Counted from the stretch's first letter, positions 1-8,416 are shown. The stretch: DNA of 32,209 nt from CAZNPU01 sp964575335 (GCA_964575335.1 CAZNPU010000033.1:1-32209); one strand, 5' to 3'. A program made the numbers and translations. Notes: generated by a model not told the origin, from the sequence alone.

Positions 1-1440
1 GCCGAGGTTGCCGTAGGCGGCAGCACGTATCGCAGGAAATTCCCCAAAGGCATGTGCCAGAAATTCCATGTCCGCAGCAGCTTCATCAAGGACTCCAAAG
101 CGGATCTTGATCGGAGTAAGTCGGTTGATGGTCAGGAGAATGCGAAGATTGTCGTCACAGCGGACGGCGACCGGAACACCTGCGGAAAGCTCGAAGAACG
201 GTGCATTGCGTTTTGCAAGCGCTTCTTCAGTTAATGCAGGTTCAATCGCCTGCCAGGCCATATTCGCCAATTCCTTGCGCCGGGCATCGTCCTTTGTGAG
301 CGCTTTTTCGAGCCGCTCCGCGAAGAGACTGTGGAAGGGACCAAAAGACTTACCGTACTGCGTTGCGACGGTCTGAAATAGGTACGCGAATTTCGGGTCC
401 TCGAGCATGTTGCCAAGCGCAGCAGCGCTCAGCCCTGCCGCCTTTGCCCAAACGTCTTGCGGTGTGGGCATGTTGAACAGTTGGAGCGTGAGAGCGGCAA
501 TGTGATGATCATTGCCGAGTGAGCAAAGTTTCTCGTAGAGAAGATCAAGCAGACCTTCCACTTCTCGCGGCATTTCTGCAATGGCATCGGCAAGCATTTC
601 AGGCCGCACGTTGTCAAACATCAGCGCTGTTATCAGCGCACGATGCGCGAGGGGGTAACCCTTATACCGGGCATATGCAGCTTGCCGTACTTGGCCTCGT
701 GCCTGGCCATCGAGCTGTGGAAGATGCCCGGCTTTGAATTCGCTCTCATACCAGTCTTCAATGTCTATTTCGGTGAGATCGCCGAGGGGAGAAGCGAGCA
801 GGCTGGTGAAGGCGCGGCGCGCATCGGGATGGGTGGCGAGCGTGTCATCAGGACGCTGGCTGACAATCAGCCGCACGTTATGAGGGAGGTCTTCAGCAAG
901 GGGAATCCAGTCGCCCGGAGTATCAAGGCAGAGCTCGTGGCGCGGATCGATGAGGAAGACGATGCGGGCGTCGGGGCTCTTCCTGGCTAAGGCGTCACTG
1001 AGAGACCGTGCAAAGATCAAGAACCTTTGCCAGCCGGGTGCGGTCTGATCGGCCATGAGGCTTGCGAGGAGATTCCCAATGCTGGGAATCGACTCGAGGA
1101 TTGCGCGATGCTGTTCGGTGTCGCGCGGGCCGTTCCTGACGAATCCTTTGAATTCTTTGAGCAGGAGGCCGAGCATGTGCTCCATGGCCTGAGCCGCTGC
1201 TTGCTCGGATGTAATGGTAAGGCGCTCGACAAGCCATAGCGGATCATCCTTGCGTCTCGCATCACACCGGCGCTGGAATTCTTCGAGAAGCCGGGACTTG
1301 CCCATACCGGGCGGACCGATGATAAGTCCGGCGCGCGGCTTTGCACGCAGGTCACTCTGCACCCACTCATTGATGGCCTTGAGTTCACGTTCCCGCCCGA
1401 CGAATGGCGATTGAAAAGTCGTTAATGCTGTCTGAGTCAC
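1..1440 (-). CDS. STAND/AAA-type P-loop ATPase, C-terminus cut by window edge
   Basis: An uninterrupted minus-strand frame runs from a GTG at 1440 to the first base of the window (480 codons, no stop), so the protein continues leftward. The start is a GTG preceded by GGAG about 12 bases upstream. The N-terminus carries FVGRERELKAI (residues 13-23), the usual lead-in to AAA_16/STAND ATPases, then a Walker A motif GPPGMGKS at 42-49. A Walker B-like IVFLIDPRHE and a sensor-like VRLIVSQRPDD follow in the next 150 residues. The rest is an alpha-helical region without a recognised domain. STAND ATPases act as ligand-triggered switches in signalling and in anti-phage defence, with the sensor or repeat domain usually C-terminal; here that part lies outside the window. 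There is no effector domain at the N-terminus. The ATPase call is firm; any defence role is a guess. Confidence 0.85.
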   Translation of the reverse strand, partial: MTQTALTTFQSPFVGRERELKAINEWVQSDLRAKPRAGLIIGPPGMGKSRLLEEFQRRCDARRKDDPLWLVERLTITSEQAAAQAMEHMLGLLLKEFKGFVRNGPRDTEQHRAILESIPSIGNLLASLMADQTAPGWQRFLIFARSLSDALARKSPDARIVFLIDPRHELCLDTPGDWIPLAEDLPHNVRLIVSQRPDDTLATHPDARRAFTSLLASPLGDLTEIDIEDWYESEFKAGHLPQLDGQARGQVRQAAYARYKGYPLAHRALITALMFDNVRPEMLADAIAEMPREVEGLLDLLYEKLCSLGNDHHIAALTLQLFNMPTPQDVWAKAAGLSAAALGNMLEDPKFAYLFQTVATQYGKSFGPFHSLFAERLEKALTKDDARRKELANMAWQAIEPALTEEALAKRNAPFFELSAGVPVAVRCDDNLRILLTINRLTPIKIRFGVLDEAAADMEFLAHAFGEFPAIRAAAYGNLG

Positions 1441-1632
1441 AATAAAGAAAATTCTCCGGGTGATCTTCAATTGTGTCAAACCCCCGCACGTGCGCCCAAT
1501 GATTGAGCGTTACACGTTTAGCGGAGCTTCTGAGAAAGCGGCGACCGTGGTGAATTCCAGGGGGCGAGGATCTGGAAAAACGGCGACTTTCCGGACGTTG
1601 ACGATCGGTTTTGGGTGTTCGACCGTCGTTTC

Positions 1633-1683
1633 GTTGAGCTCGCGGAAAACATCGTTGAGCTCGCGCAGCATTTTGTTGAGCTC
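1633..1683 (-). repeat. 21-bp tandem repeat array, left arm
   Basis: The core GTTGAGCTC occurs at 1633, 1654 and 1675, exactly 21 bases apart, and the array is cut by the N gap. Read on the minus strand the unit is GAGCTCAAC followed by about 12 variable bases, and would translate as a heptad of the type ELNxxLR. The same unit appears in opposite orientation on the other side of the gap. Confidence 0.85.
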
Positions 1684-1783
1684 NNNNNNNNNNNNNNNNN
1701 NNNNNNNNNNNNNNNNNNNNNNNNNNNNNNNNNNNNNNNNNNNNNNNNNNNNNNNNNNNNNNNNNNNNNNNNNNNNNNNNNNN
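1684..1783. other. Assembly gap (100 N)
   Basis: Exactly 100 Ns, the conventional placeholder for a scaffold gap of unknown length. It lies inside a tandem repeat, which is the probable reason the assembly broke here. Confidence 0.99.
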
Positions 1784-1792
1784 GACGTGGTT

Positions 1793-1867
1793 GAGCTTAA
1801 CGAAGCGTTCGTTAAGCTCGACGAAACTTTCTGCGAGCTCAACGAAGTCTTTTGCAAGCTCAACGAA
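1793..1867 (+). repeat. 21-bp tandem repeat array, right arm
   Basis: Units of the form (G/A)AGCT(C/T)(A/G)ACGAA start at 1793, 1814, 1835 and 1856, again exactly 21 bases apart. Read on the plus strand they give heptads such as ELNEVFC and KLNEA, with a leucine and an aromatic or aliphatic residue at fixed positions, as in an amphipathic coiled coil. The first two units also contain a perfect 12-bp inverted repeat (1793-1804 with 1808-1819, three-base loop), because the core GTTNAGCTNAAC is itself near-palindromic. Confidence 0.85.
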
Positions 1868-2109
1868 GCAGCCGCTGCCGGCCTATCAACAGTGATAACC
1901 GCCCTGGCGCGGCGAATAAATGAGAAATTGTTATGGGGCCGTTTCGCAAGTGCAGTGAAGCTGCTTGCGCGTGTTCTTACCTCTGCCCTTCTCCACCATC
2001 TGCGCACCCGCACCACATGAAAACGGCGGGTTTCGCTCCGCCCCTTTTCCGGGGGCCGAGGCCGGGGCCGGAAACCGGGGCGGAACTCAACCCGCTACCT
2101 TACTTGTGC

Positions 2110-2778
2110 TTATTCCTTGCCTGGCTGGTTCATTCTTTCTTCGTGTTCTTCCGCAGCCGCGGCCATCGTGTCGCGATGCTGATGGCTGGCGCCGTGGGAG
2201 AGCAGGTGATCGATGTGCTCGACGAAATGCGTCAGCTCGACGTATGCCTCCACGTATTCTCTTCCCTGCGCGACGCTGTTCTCAGCCACCTGCCGTTTCT
2301 GATGCGCATCAGCAAAGCGGCGTCTGATCGCATCGCGCACCGCATCGGCGTACTTGTCAGCAAGTTCATCGATGTTGCCTTCAACCAGCGCGCGATCGGT
2401 GGCGACGATGGCGGGGTCGGTGTTGCCTGCGGGCTTGATGCCGGTGAAGCCTTCGCCTTCGCTGGCGCGGTGAATTCTCACCAGCGTATCGAAGAAGTAC
2501 TGATCGGCGACCTTCTGCGCGTTTTCGCTTTCACCACGAACCGCCATGGTCAGGTCGAAAGCCGTGCGAATTTCGTCTTCATCCTCAGCACGCACCCATT
2601 TGAGAACCGGCTCGACGTTTCCTTCGGCGATCGCACGCTGCGCATCCTTGACGACCGGCCCGTCCATACTGTCGCAGTGAGCCATGACCAGGTTGGTGAC
2701 TGCTGCGGTGAGCGCGAGCGACGCAAGGAGCACAACCGCAAAACGATGAGTGAAGATCGAAAAACGGGAACGTGCCAT
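2110..2778 (-). CDS. DUF6448 family exported protein
   Basis: A 222-residue protein with an N-terminal signal peptide (residues about 10-33, cleavage near VMAHC). The conserved DUF6448 opening AHCDSMDGPVVKDAQRAI starts at residue 33, followed by the family blocks VLKWVRAEDEDEIR, YFFDTLVRIHRASEGEGF and GREYVEAYVELTHFVEHI. The C-terminus is rich in His, Glu and Met, ending in a His cluster (HLLSHGASHQH) and an acidic helix. The function of the family is unknown; the His-rich tail would allow metal binding, which is speculation. The start is supported by a strong AAGGAGG eight bases upstream of the ATG. The neighbouring RDD gene is divergent. Confidence 0.9.
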   Translation of the reverse strand: MARSRFSIFTHRFAVVLLASLALTAAVTNLVMAHCDSMDGPVVKDAQRAIAEGNVEPVLKWVRAEDEDEIRTAFDLTMAVRGESENAQKVADQYFFDTLVRIHRASEGEGFTGIKPAGNTDPAIVATDRALVEGNIDELADKYADAVRDAIRRRFADAHQKRQVAENSVAQGREYVEAYVELTHFVEHIDHLLSHGASHQHRDTMAAAAEEHEERMNQPGKE

Positions 2779-2990
2779 GATGCGCCTCCTTGTTGTTGAT
2801 GTTGATGTTGCAGCTTGTGTTGCAAGTTGTGCGGCAAATGCATTCTATACCCGGCTTGCATCACACCGACCGGAAAATGGCCCCCAACTCATGCGTGACA
2901 AACAAGACAGTCGCTGCTTGCTCACAATCCCATTCGAATCATGTCGCACAACAGAACACAACTGCTATTCGTTGCAGATACAGTACGTCT

Positions 2991-3560
2991 ATGGCGATCC
3001 CTCAGCGCTCGTGGGTGACACTGTTTCTTCGTCGCATCATTGCGTACAGCATCGATGTCGCGTGCATCATGGCTTACGCAGCGATGCTCTTTGCGGTCAC
3101 GATTCTGTTTTTTCCTCTAGCGCCAGTTGTGGAGCGCGATGTCGCTGATGCGCTGCAGATGCAGCTTGTTGGAATTGTCACGCTGACCGGGCCTGTCGTG
3201 CTGGTGTTTGCATGGCTCGAATCAAGACGTTCGGGAGCAACGCTGGGGAAATGGCTGCTTGGTCTGACGGTGCGGCAAATAAACGGCGATCGGACTTCGT
3301 TTCCTCGATCGCTTGGCCGGAACGTGCTGAAGTTTCTGCCGTGGGAAATCGCGCACATGGGCGTGCATCAGGCTTACGTTGCATCGCATTCCCACTCATG
3401 GCTGGGTATTGCGCTTTCATTCGCGGGAATGCTTCTTGCAGCAGCGTATCTGGTTTCATGCATCATCCTACACGGGCGCACAATCTACGACCAGATCATC
3501 GGAACATGCGTCACACAAGCGTCATCACCCCGCGCGATCACTGCAACTGCAGACGCCTGA
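2991..3560 (+). CDS. RDD family integral membrane protein
   Basis: The frame is open from 2790, but residues before the ATG at 2991 look like translated non-coding sequence, and the protein opens naturally as MAIPQRSWVTLFLRRIIAY, giving 189 residues. RDD hallmarks are visible: an Arg in the first helix region with IDV (RRIIAYSIDV), then R.GATLGKWLLGLTV with an Asp two residues after the following Asn-Gly, and a closing HGRTIYDQIIGT that corresponds to the usual HDRIAGT block. About four membrane helices are predicted by hydrophobicity. RDD proteins are poorly characterised; some bacterial members are implicated in Na+(Li+,K+)/H+ exchange. The gene converges with the SLC13 symporter, 20 bases apart. 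The start codon is less certain than the family. Confidence 0.8.
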   Translation: MAIPQRSWVTLFLRRIIAYSIDVACIMAYAAMLFAVTILFFPLAPVVERDVADALQMQLVGIVTLTGPVVLVFAWLESRRSGATLGKWLLGLTVRQINGDRTSFPRSLGRNVLKFLPWEIAHMGVHQAYVASHSHSWLGIALSFAGMLLAAAYLVSCIILHGRTIYDQIIGTCVTQASSPRAITATADA

Positions 3561-3580
3561 GATTTGTGCTGCTGCATGTT

Positions 3581-5089
3581 TCAGCCTGCTGCTCGTATCA
3601 CCAACGGCAGCACCCACAGATAGCCGATCATCAAAACGCACACGGCGATCAGCGACACCAGCAATCCCACCCGGATCATGTCGCGCGATGATACTTTCCC
3701 CGTTGCATACGCCAGTGCGTTGGGAGGCGTGGAGATCGGCATCGAGACGGAGAAGCTGACGGTCAGGCCCGCCAACACGCTCAGCCGCACGACGCCTGTG
3801 ATGTCGCCTCCTGCATCTGCATTCATCGCTTCCATTCCCCCTGCTGCGGTGCGCATTCCGCCCATTGAAATCGCCAGAGCCAGCGGCACGAGGATGTTTG
3901 CCGCGGCGGTGTTGCTCATGAAGGTGGCGAAGGTCATGCCGCCTGCGATGATGAACAGCGCAAGCACCCAGCCGGTTGCGTTTTGCAGCAGCGGCAGTGA
4001 GCCGACGTATTCGAGCACGCCGGTCAGGTGCAGCGCGTTGCCCAGCGCCAGGCCGCCCCACATCAGCAACAGGATGTCCCAGTCGATGCTCTTGACGTCA
4101 CGCCGATCGAGCACGCCGAGGGCTGCAAGCACCGTGGCGGCGATCAGCGCAACGACTGCATCGTTGATGTTGTGCCACGGGCCGGTGATCCACGCAGCAA
4201 CGGCGGCAAGCAGCACGATCACTGTGGCCCAGGCGCGCTTTGAGATGTGCTGTGATGTGGGGATCGGATCGAGTTCAATTGCTCGAGGAGGTTTGAGGAT
4301 CACCAGCAGCAGCGTGCCGGTGATCACGAGCATTCCCGCTGCCAGCGGCATGGCCATCAGCATCCACTCGACGAAACTGATGGAAACGCCGAGGGTGCGA
4401 AGCTGTGAGATGGTAATTGCGTTGGGCGGCGTGCTGACGGGCGTACTGATGCCGCCGATGCTCGCGCCGAATGCCACAGCGAGCACCACCGCAGTGGCAA
4501 GTGTCGGCGGGATGCGCTCGCTGCGGATCACCGGCGCCATGATCGCCAGCATCATGGCAGCGACGGCGGTGTTGCTGATCCAGATCGACAGGAAGCCGGT
4601 GGTGAAAATCACCGCCATGACGAGCCGGCGTGAATCGGTCATAAACGGTCGCAGCAGCCGCCCTGCGATCGCGCGGTCAAGGCCATGTTTCGTGGCGGCG
4701 GCAGCAAGCAGGAATCCGCCCAGAAAGAGGATGATCGTGCTGGAGGCGAACGGCTCAAAGAACTGCACGTAACTGAGCTGGCCCGTCCGCGCCAAGCCCC
4801 CGCCCCCGTCGCGGCTGGCCAGCAGCAGCACTTCCAGCCCCACGACGCTGAGCGAGGTGACGAACAGTGGCAGCGCTTCGGTCGCCCACAGCAGGGCTGC
4901 GAACACCCCGATCGCCACCGCACGCCGCCCCAGCTCGCCAAGTCCATCTGGGAGCAGGAAATACGTCAGCAGCGCGATCGCGATCGATGCTGCAATAACC
5001 AGCGCCCCTCCGGCGCGCCATCGGCGGGTTGCGGCAACAGCGGGAGATACAGGGGATACAGCAGTTGTTGGAGCGGGGGTGACATCCAT
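3581..5089 (-). CDS. SLC13/DASS family anion symporter
   Basis: A 502-residue polytopic membrane protein. It shows the internal duplication of the divalent anion:Na+ symporter family: SNT motifs at residues 172-174 and 392-394, each followed by a second substrate-loop motif STPPNA at 219-224 and 453-458. In characterised family members (VcINDY, NaDC, CitT) the paired SNT loops form the Na+ and carboxylate sites. The substrate (dicarboxylate, sulfate or other) cannot be told from sequence alone. A Gly/Ala/Met-rich insert at about 408-430 separates the last SNT motif from the final helices. No clear Shine-Dalgarno lies before the ATG at 5089. It is transcribed alone, convergent with the RDD gene and divergent from dedA. 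Confidence 0.92.
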   Translation of the reverse strand: MDVTPAPTTAVSPVSPAVAATRRWRAGGALVIAASIAIALLTYFLLPDGLGELGRRAVAIGVFAALLWATEALPLFVTSLSVVGLEVLLLASRDGGGGLARTGQLSYVQFFEPFASSTIILFLGGFLLAAAATKHGLDRAIAGRLLRPFMTDSRRLVMAVIFTTGFLSIWISNTAVAAMMLAIMAPVIRSERIPPTLATAVVLAVAFGASIGGISTPVSTPPNAITISQLRTLGVSISFVEWMLMAMPLAAGMLVITGTLLLVILKPPRAIELDPIPTSQHISKRAWATVIVLLAAVAAWITGPWHNINDAVVALIAATVLAALGVLDRRDVKSIDWDILLLMWGGLALGNALHLTGVLEYVGSLPLLQNATGWVLALFIIAGGMTFATFMSNTAAANILVPLALAISMGGMRTAAGGMEAMNADAGGDITGVVRLSVLAGLTVSFSVSMPISTPPNALAYATGKVSSRDMIRVGLLVSLIAVCVLMIGYLWVLPLVIRAAG

Positions 5090-5336
5090 GAGAGAGCCTG
5101 ACGAACCGGATCAGCCGCCGCATCGTACCATTTCAACCGTTTCCCAGATTCTTGGCTGTCGTTCCACACGGTGTTCCGGCTGAACCGATGCAGACGGCTG
5201 CGCAGCCAGGCTGCGTCTCAGCGCCCTGGGGTATCGCCTGCGCCGCCAAGTGTACGCACTAATCAAGCAGCACCGAGCCGATGAAGGTGATACGATGCAT
5301 CATCCGCACTGACGAACCGCAGGCAGATTTTTTCCA

Positions 5337-6035
5337 ATGGATTTGAGCTTTCTCAACGATTCTGAAGCCGTCAACGCATTGATCAATGCTTACGGCCCGC
5401 TAGCCGTGCTTGTCCTGCTGGTGATGCCGCTGATGGGCGAGGACATCATCATCATTCCCGCAGGATTTCTGATCGGGCAGGGGCATCTTCCATTCTGGCC
5501 GACGTTCGTGTGCGCATACATCGGGGCGTTCATCTCCGATGCGATGTGGTATTTTCTGTGCTATTACTACGGCACTCCGCTGCTGCATAAAAAGTGGTTC
5601 AAGCGCATGGCGCACCCGCGGCGGATGCTTCAGGCGAAACATCAGATCGAAAAGCGCGGCGCGTGGCTGATCGTCACGGCGCGGTTCGTGCCCGGTAGCC
5701 GCACCACCGCGATGATCGTCTCCGGCCTGATGCACATGCCCTTCTGGAAGTTCGCGATTGCGGAAGGCCTGTGTCTGCTGGCGACGGTCCCCATGCAGCT
5801 CGGCGCGGGCTATCTCATCTCGCACGGCATCGGCACCATGGGCACGGCAGGCAAGGTCTTTACAGTCCTCGGCGTGGTCGTGGCCATCATCGTCGGCGGG
5901 TTTGTCGTCACGTGGATTTTGCAGCACCGCAGGTCAAACGAGCGTGCCCCCCGCTCGCGGGCATCCTGGCTGCGCCGCTTCCGTCCGCACATGGTGCGCA
6001 AGATCAATTCCGCCGACATGAACGCCGGTTCGTAA
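5337..6035 (+). CDS. DedA family membrane protein (VTT domain)
   Basis: A 232-residue membrane protein of the DedA/SNARE-associated (VTT) family. Signature features are the re-entrant acidic motif with Glu35 (MGEDIIIIPAGFL, residues 33-45), Asp68 in the next hydrophobic stretch, and the amphipathic ARFVPGSRT motif at 115-123 whose two arginines are essential in E. coli DedA proteins. Two or three membrane helices follow, then a basic cytoplasmic tail rich in Arg. DedA proteins act as lipid scramblases or undecaprenyl-phosphate/phospholipid flippases and affect envelope and membrane-potential homeostasis. No strong ribosome site precedes the ATG. Substrate is unassigned. Confidence 0.92.
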   Translation: MDLSFLNDSEAVNALINAYGPLAVLVLLVMPLMGEDIIIIPAGFLIGQGHLPFWPTFVCAYIGAFISDAMWYFLCYYYGTPLLHKKWFKRMAHPRRMLQAKHQIEKRGAWLIVTARFVPGSRTTAMIVSGLMHMPFWKFAIAEGLCLLATVPMQLGAGYLISHGIGTMGTAGKVFTVLGVVVAIIVGGFVVTWILQHRRSNERAPRSRASWLRRFRPHMVRKINSADMNAGS

Positions 6036-6412
6036 GCTCGCTGCAGACACACGCTGCAGCTGGCGTGATTCGATTCACTCATGCTCATGTGAGCATGCGG
6101 GAGGGGGAAGCCAGAGATGGCGGCATCAGGCTCGTCCATTGGGGGCTGCTCTCCTGTTGCCTGGGCGGTACAGATGCAGCGCCACCGGCGGATAACATAA
6201 TCTTTACTGGCATGTGGCGCGGCGCTTACAACAGTAAGGAATAAGGAGTAAGGGCCGCCCGACGCTGAGTGGATCTCGGCGCCGAGTGTACGCTGGACAC
6301 CATGTGGGCGAACTGCGGCGGGGTTTTGTATGATGCCTGCCACAATCGCCGCGAGGGAACCGACCCATCGCAACGGTGATATCGTGCAGCATGCTCGGCG
6401 AGGACTCAGAAC
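6036..6412. other. Intergenic region upstream of the AGCS symporter
   Basis: No gene recognised. It holds a perfect inverted repeat CATGCTCA-TG-TGAGCATG (6080-6097) and a 12-bp palindrome CTCGGCGCCGAG (6275-6286). I looked for a glycine riboswitch, as AGCS genes often have one, and did not find its conserved cores. Confidence 0.5.
6080..6097. promoter_or_regulatory. Palindrome, possible operator or hairpin
   Basis: Two perfect 8-base arms (CATGCTCA and TGAGCATG) separated by TG, 45 bases downstream of the DedA stop and 316 bases upstream of the symporter start. It lacks the U-run of a Rho-independent terminator, so a protein-binding site or simple hairpin is equally possible. Confidence 0.35.
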
Positions 6413-8416
6413 ATGCAGAATCTCAACAATATCGTCAACACGCTCAACGACTATCTCTTCAGTGAGTGGGTCATCTATGCTCTGGTCTTCACGGGCGTCC
6501 TGTTCACCATCTGGAGCTTCTTTGGCCAGTATCGCGCATTGACGCACGGCACAGCCGTTCTTCGCGGCAAGTACGATGAAAAAGACGATCCCGGCGCGAT
6601 CAATCACTTCCAGGCGCTCTCTGCAGCGCTCTCCGCAACGGTGGGACTTGGAAACGTGGCTGGCGTCGCCGTCGCCGTCGCGCTGGGTGGCCCCGGCGCA
6701 GTATTGTGGATGTGGGTGATCGGCATCGTGGGCATGGCGCTCAAACTGACCGAAGTGACCCAGTCGATGCTCTACCGCACCACCGACGATCCGGAGAACC
6801 CCCACGGCGGGCCGATGTTCGTCGTGAAACTCGGCCTTGAGCGAGGCGGACGTGGGCTGGGCATCGCCACCGGCGTGATGTTCGCAGCTGTCATCATCGG
6901 ACTGACATCGCTCAGCGGCGATACCACCGCGATCAGCATCGGCATTGTTGCCGGAGCGGTGCTGGTGGCGCTCGGCTTCGTCGCCCGTGCAATGCTTGGA
7001 GCGATCATCGGTGGAATCTTCGTTGTGACGTTGATCATCTCCGCGATCACCGGCGGAAACATGTTCCAGGCGTGGAACGTGGCTGACGTGACCTATACCT
7101 ATTTCCGCGTTCCCCACATCGTCACCGGCATCATCCTCACACTCTTCGTGGGCGCGGTCATCATCGGCGGAATCAAACGCATCGGCTCAGTTGCGGGGCG
7201 GCTCGTGCCCTTCATGTGCGTCATGTACATGCTTGGCGCGATGTACGTTCTGGTGATGCACATCAGCGACATCCCCGCGATGCTGAAGCTGATCGTTCTC
7301 AGCGGCCTGCCCGCATTCCTCGGCGGCGAAACGGCTGTGCCCTCCGGCGCGTTCCTCGGCGGGACATTCGGCTACGCAGCCATGTGGGGCATCAAGCGTG
7401 CTTTGTTCTCCTCAGAAGCAGGTCAAGGCTCAGCGCCGATCGCACACTCAGCCGCCAAGACAAACGAGCCTGTCCGCGAAGGCGTTGTCGGCGGACTCGA
7501 GCCGTTCATCGATACGATCATCGTCTGCACAATGACCGCGCTGGTCATTCTCGTCAGCGGCGCATACAACCGACCTCCGGAAGCGGTGTTTGAATCCCCA
7601 TCGCAGATTGCGATTGTTGAGGCGGGTCAGACAAATGATGGCACGCCGCTGTGGACGCTCCAGACCCCGCACCTGCCGGAGAAGACTGCAGAGGCAAAGC
7701 GAATCGGCCGCGTTGATGAAGGAAGCAGCGGCTGGCGCGAAGGCGAAACAGTCTTCATGATCGTTCACGCCGACCGAAACGAAAGCACCGGCCGCGATCT
7801 GCGCCGCATAACCGGGCGCGTCGCGCTTGATGAACAGGATCAGTGGATCATCCAGTGGGATAAGCTTGAGTCGCAGATGCGACCCGCCCTGATCGGCGCC
7901 AACGAGAGCGACAGCGACATCGACTTGGGCATCTACGCTGATCATTCCGGCGCTTCGCTGACGGCCTACGCCTTCAATCGCGTGACACCGGGAATGGGCA
8001 TGTGGCTTGTGACAATCGTCTGCTGGCTCTTTGCTGTTTCCACGATGATCTCGTGGTCATACTACGGCGAGCAGGGCGTGCACTACCTCTGCATGCGATT
8101 AAACGCCGGCACTACCGAGAGCATCGTCTTTGTTTATAAGCTGGTCTACTGTGCGCTGATTCTGCTCACCACGATCGCCTCCATGTCGTTCTACGGGAAT
8201 AAACCGCTCATCGGCAATGATGAGGAACTGGACATGTGGACGACGCTCGGGCTGGGCGTCATGCTCGTGGCCAATATTCCCATCATGCTTCTGTTCGGCC
8301 GACAGGCAATGAACGCGTATCACGACTACTTCCGTCGCCTCGAGAGCGGCGAGATGCGTCCGCCGCACGAAGCGCCGCCGCTTGTTGACGTGATCGAAGG
8401 CAAGGATGTGAAGTAA
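6413..8416 (+). CDS. AGCS family alanine/glycine:cation symporter with large extra loop
   Basis: A 667-residue polytopic protein. The N-terminal half follows the alanine or glycine:cation symporter (TC 2.A.25) pattern: ALSATVGLGNVAGVAVAVALGGPGA (in two pieces about residues 64-88), MWVIGIVGMALKLTEVTQ, and the block GTFGYAAMWGIKRALFSSEAGQGSAPIAHSAAKT, split around residues 318-350, which is diagnostic. The C-terminal half contains AFNRVTPGMGMW, then FAVSTMISWSYYGEQ. Family members are usually about 450-550 residues. The excess here is a soluble segment of about 130 residues (roughly 383-512) between two membrane segments, rich in charged residues and probably extracytoplasmic or folded on one membrane face. 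The gene stands alone and converges with the P-type ATPase. Confidence 0.9.
   Translation: MQNLNNIVNTLNDYLFSEWVIYALVFTGVLFTIWSFFGQYRALTHGTAVLRGKYDEKDDPGAINHFQALSAALSATVGLGNVAGVAVAVALGGPGAVLWMWVIGIVGMALKLTEVTQSMLYRTTDDPENPHGGPMFVVKLGLERGGRGLGIATGVMFAAVIIGLTSLSGDTTAISIGIVAGAVLVALGFVARAMLGAIIGGIFVVTLIISAITGGNMFQAWNVADVTYTYFRVPHIVTGIILTLFVGAVIIGGIKRIGSVAGRLVPFMCVMYMLGAMYVLVMHISDIPAMLKLIVLSGLPAFLGGETAVPSGAFLGGTFGYAAMWGIKRALFSSEAGQGSAPIAHSAAKTNEPVREGVVGGLEPFIDTIIVCTMTALVILVSGAYNRPPEAVFESPSQIAIVEAGQTNDGTPLWTLQTPHLPEKTAEAKRIGRVDEGSSGWREGETVFMIVHADRNESTGRDLRRITGRVALDEQDQWIIQWDKLESQMRPALIGANESDSDIDLGIYADHSGASLTAYAFNRVTPGMGMWLVTIVCWLFAVSTMISWSYYGEQGVHYLCMRLNAGTTESIVFVYKLVYCALILLTTIASMSFYGNKPLIGNDEELDMWTTLGLGVMLVANIPIMLLFGRQAMNAYHDYFRRLESGEMRPPHEAPPLVDVIEGKDVK

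Larger units (their letters stand above)
1441..2109. other. Gene-poor stretch with repeats and a scaffold gap
   Basis: This stretch lies between the STAND ATPase start and the end of the DUF6448 gene. It holds two 21-bp repeat arrays facing away from each other and a run of 100 Ns. Frames stay open through the Ns on both strands, but only because 100 unknown bases contribute no stops, so I do not call a gene here. Whether the repeats belong to a coiled-coil gene lost in the gap cannot be decided. Confidence 0.6.

Noticed and set aside
1460..2020. Frames running through the N gap on both strands
   Set aside because: Continuity through 100 unknown bases is an artefact of the placeholder length, so no gene was called.
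1933..2799. Plus-strand frame of 288 codons opposite the DUF6448 gene
   Set aside because: The minus-strand gene has a signal peptide, family motifs and a strong ribosome site; the plus frame has none of these.
3678..4772. Plus-strand frame of 364 codons opposite the SLC13 symporter
   Set aside because: Shadow of the symporter; Ser/Thr/Ala-rich antisense composition and no ribosome site or motif.
5196..5207. GGCTGCGCAGCC palindrome upstream of dedA
   Set aside because: Short GC-only palindromes are expected by chance in this base composition; no other support.
6098..6412. Glycine riboswitch upstream of the AGCS symporter
   Set aside because: The conserved GGAGAG and GCGCCGAAGGGGCAA-type cores were not found on the sense strand; only unrelated palindromes are present.
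5810..7117. Minus-strand frame of 435 codons across the end of dedA and the start of the AGCS gene
   Set aside because: It is antisense to two clear genes, has His/Arg/Asp-rich composition typical of antisense GC-rich frames, and matches no family.
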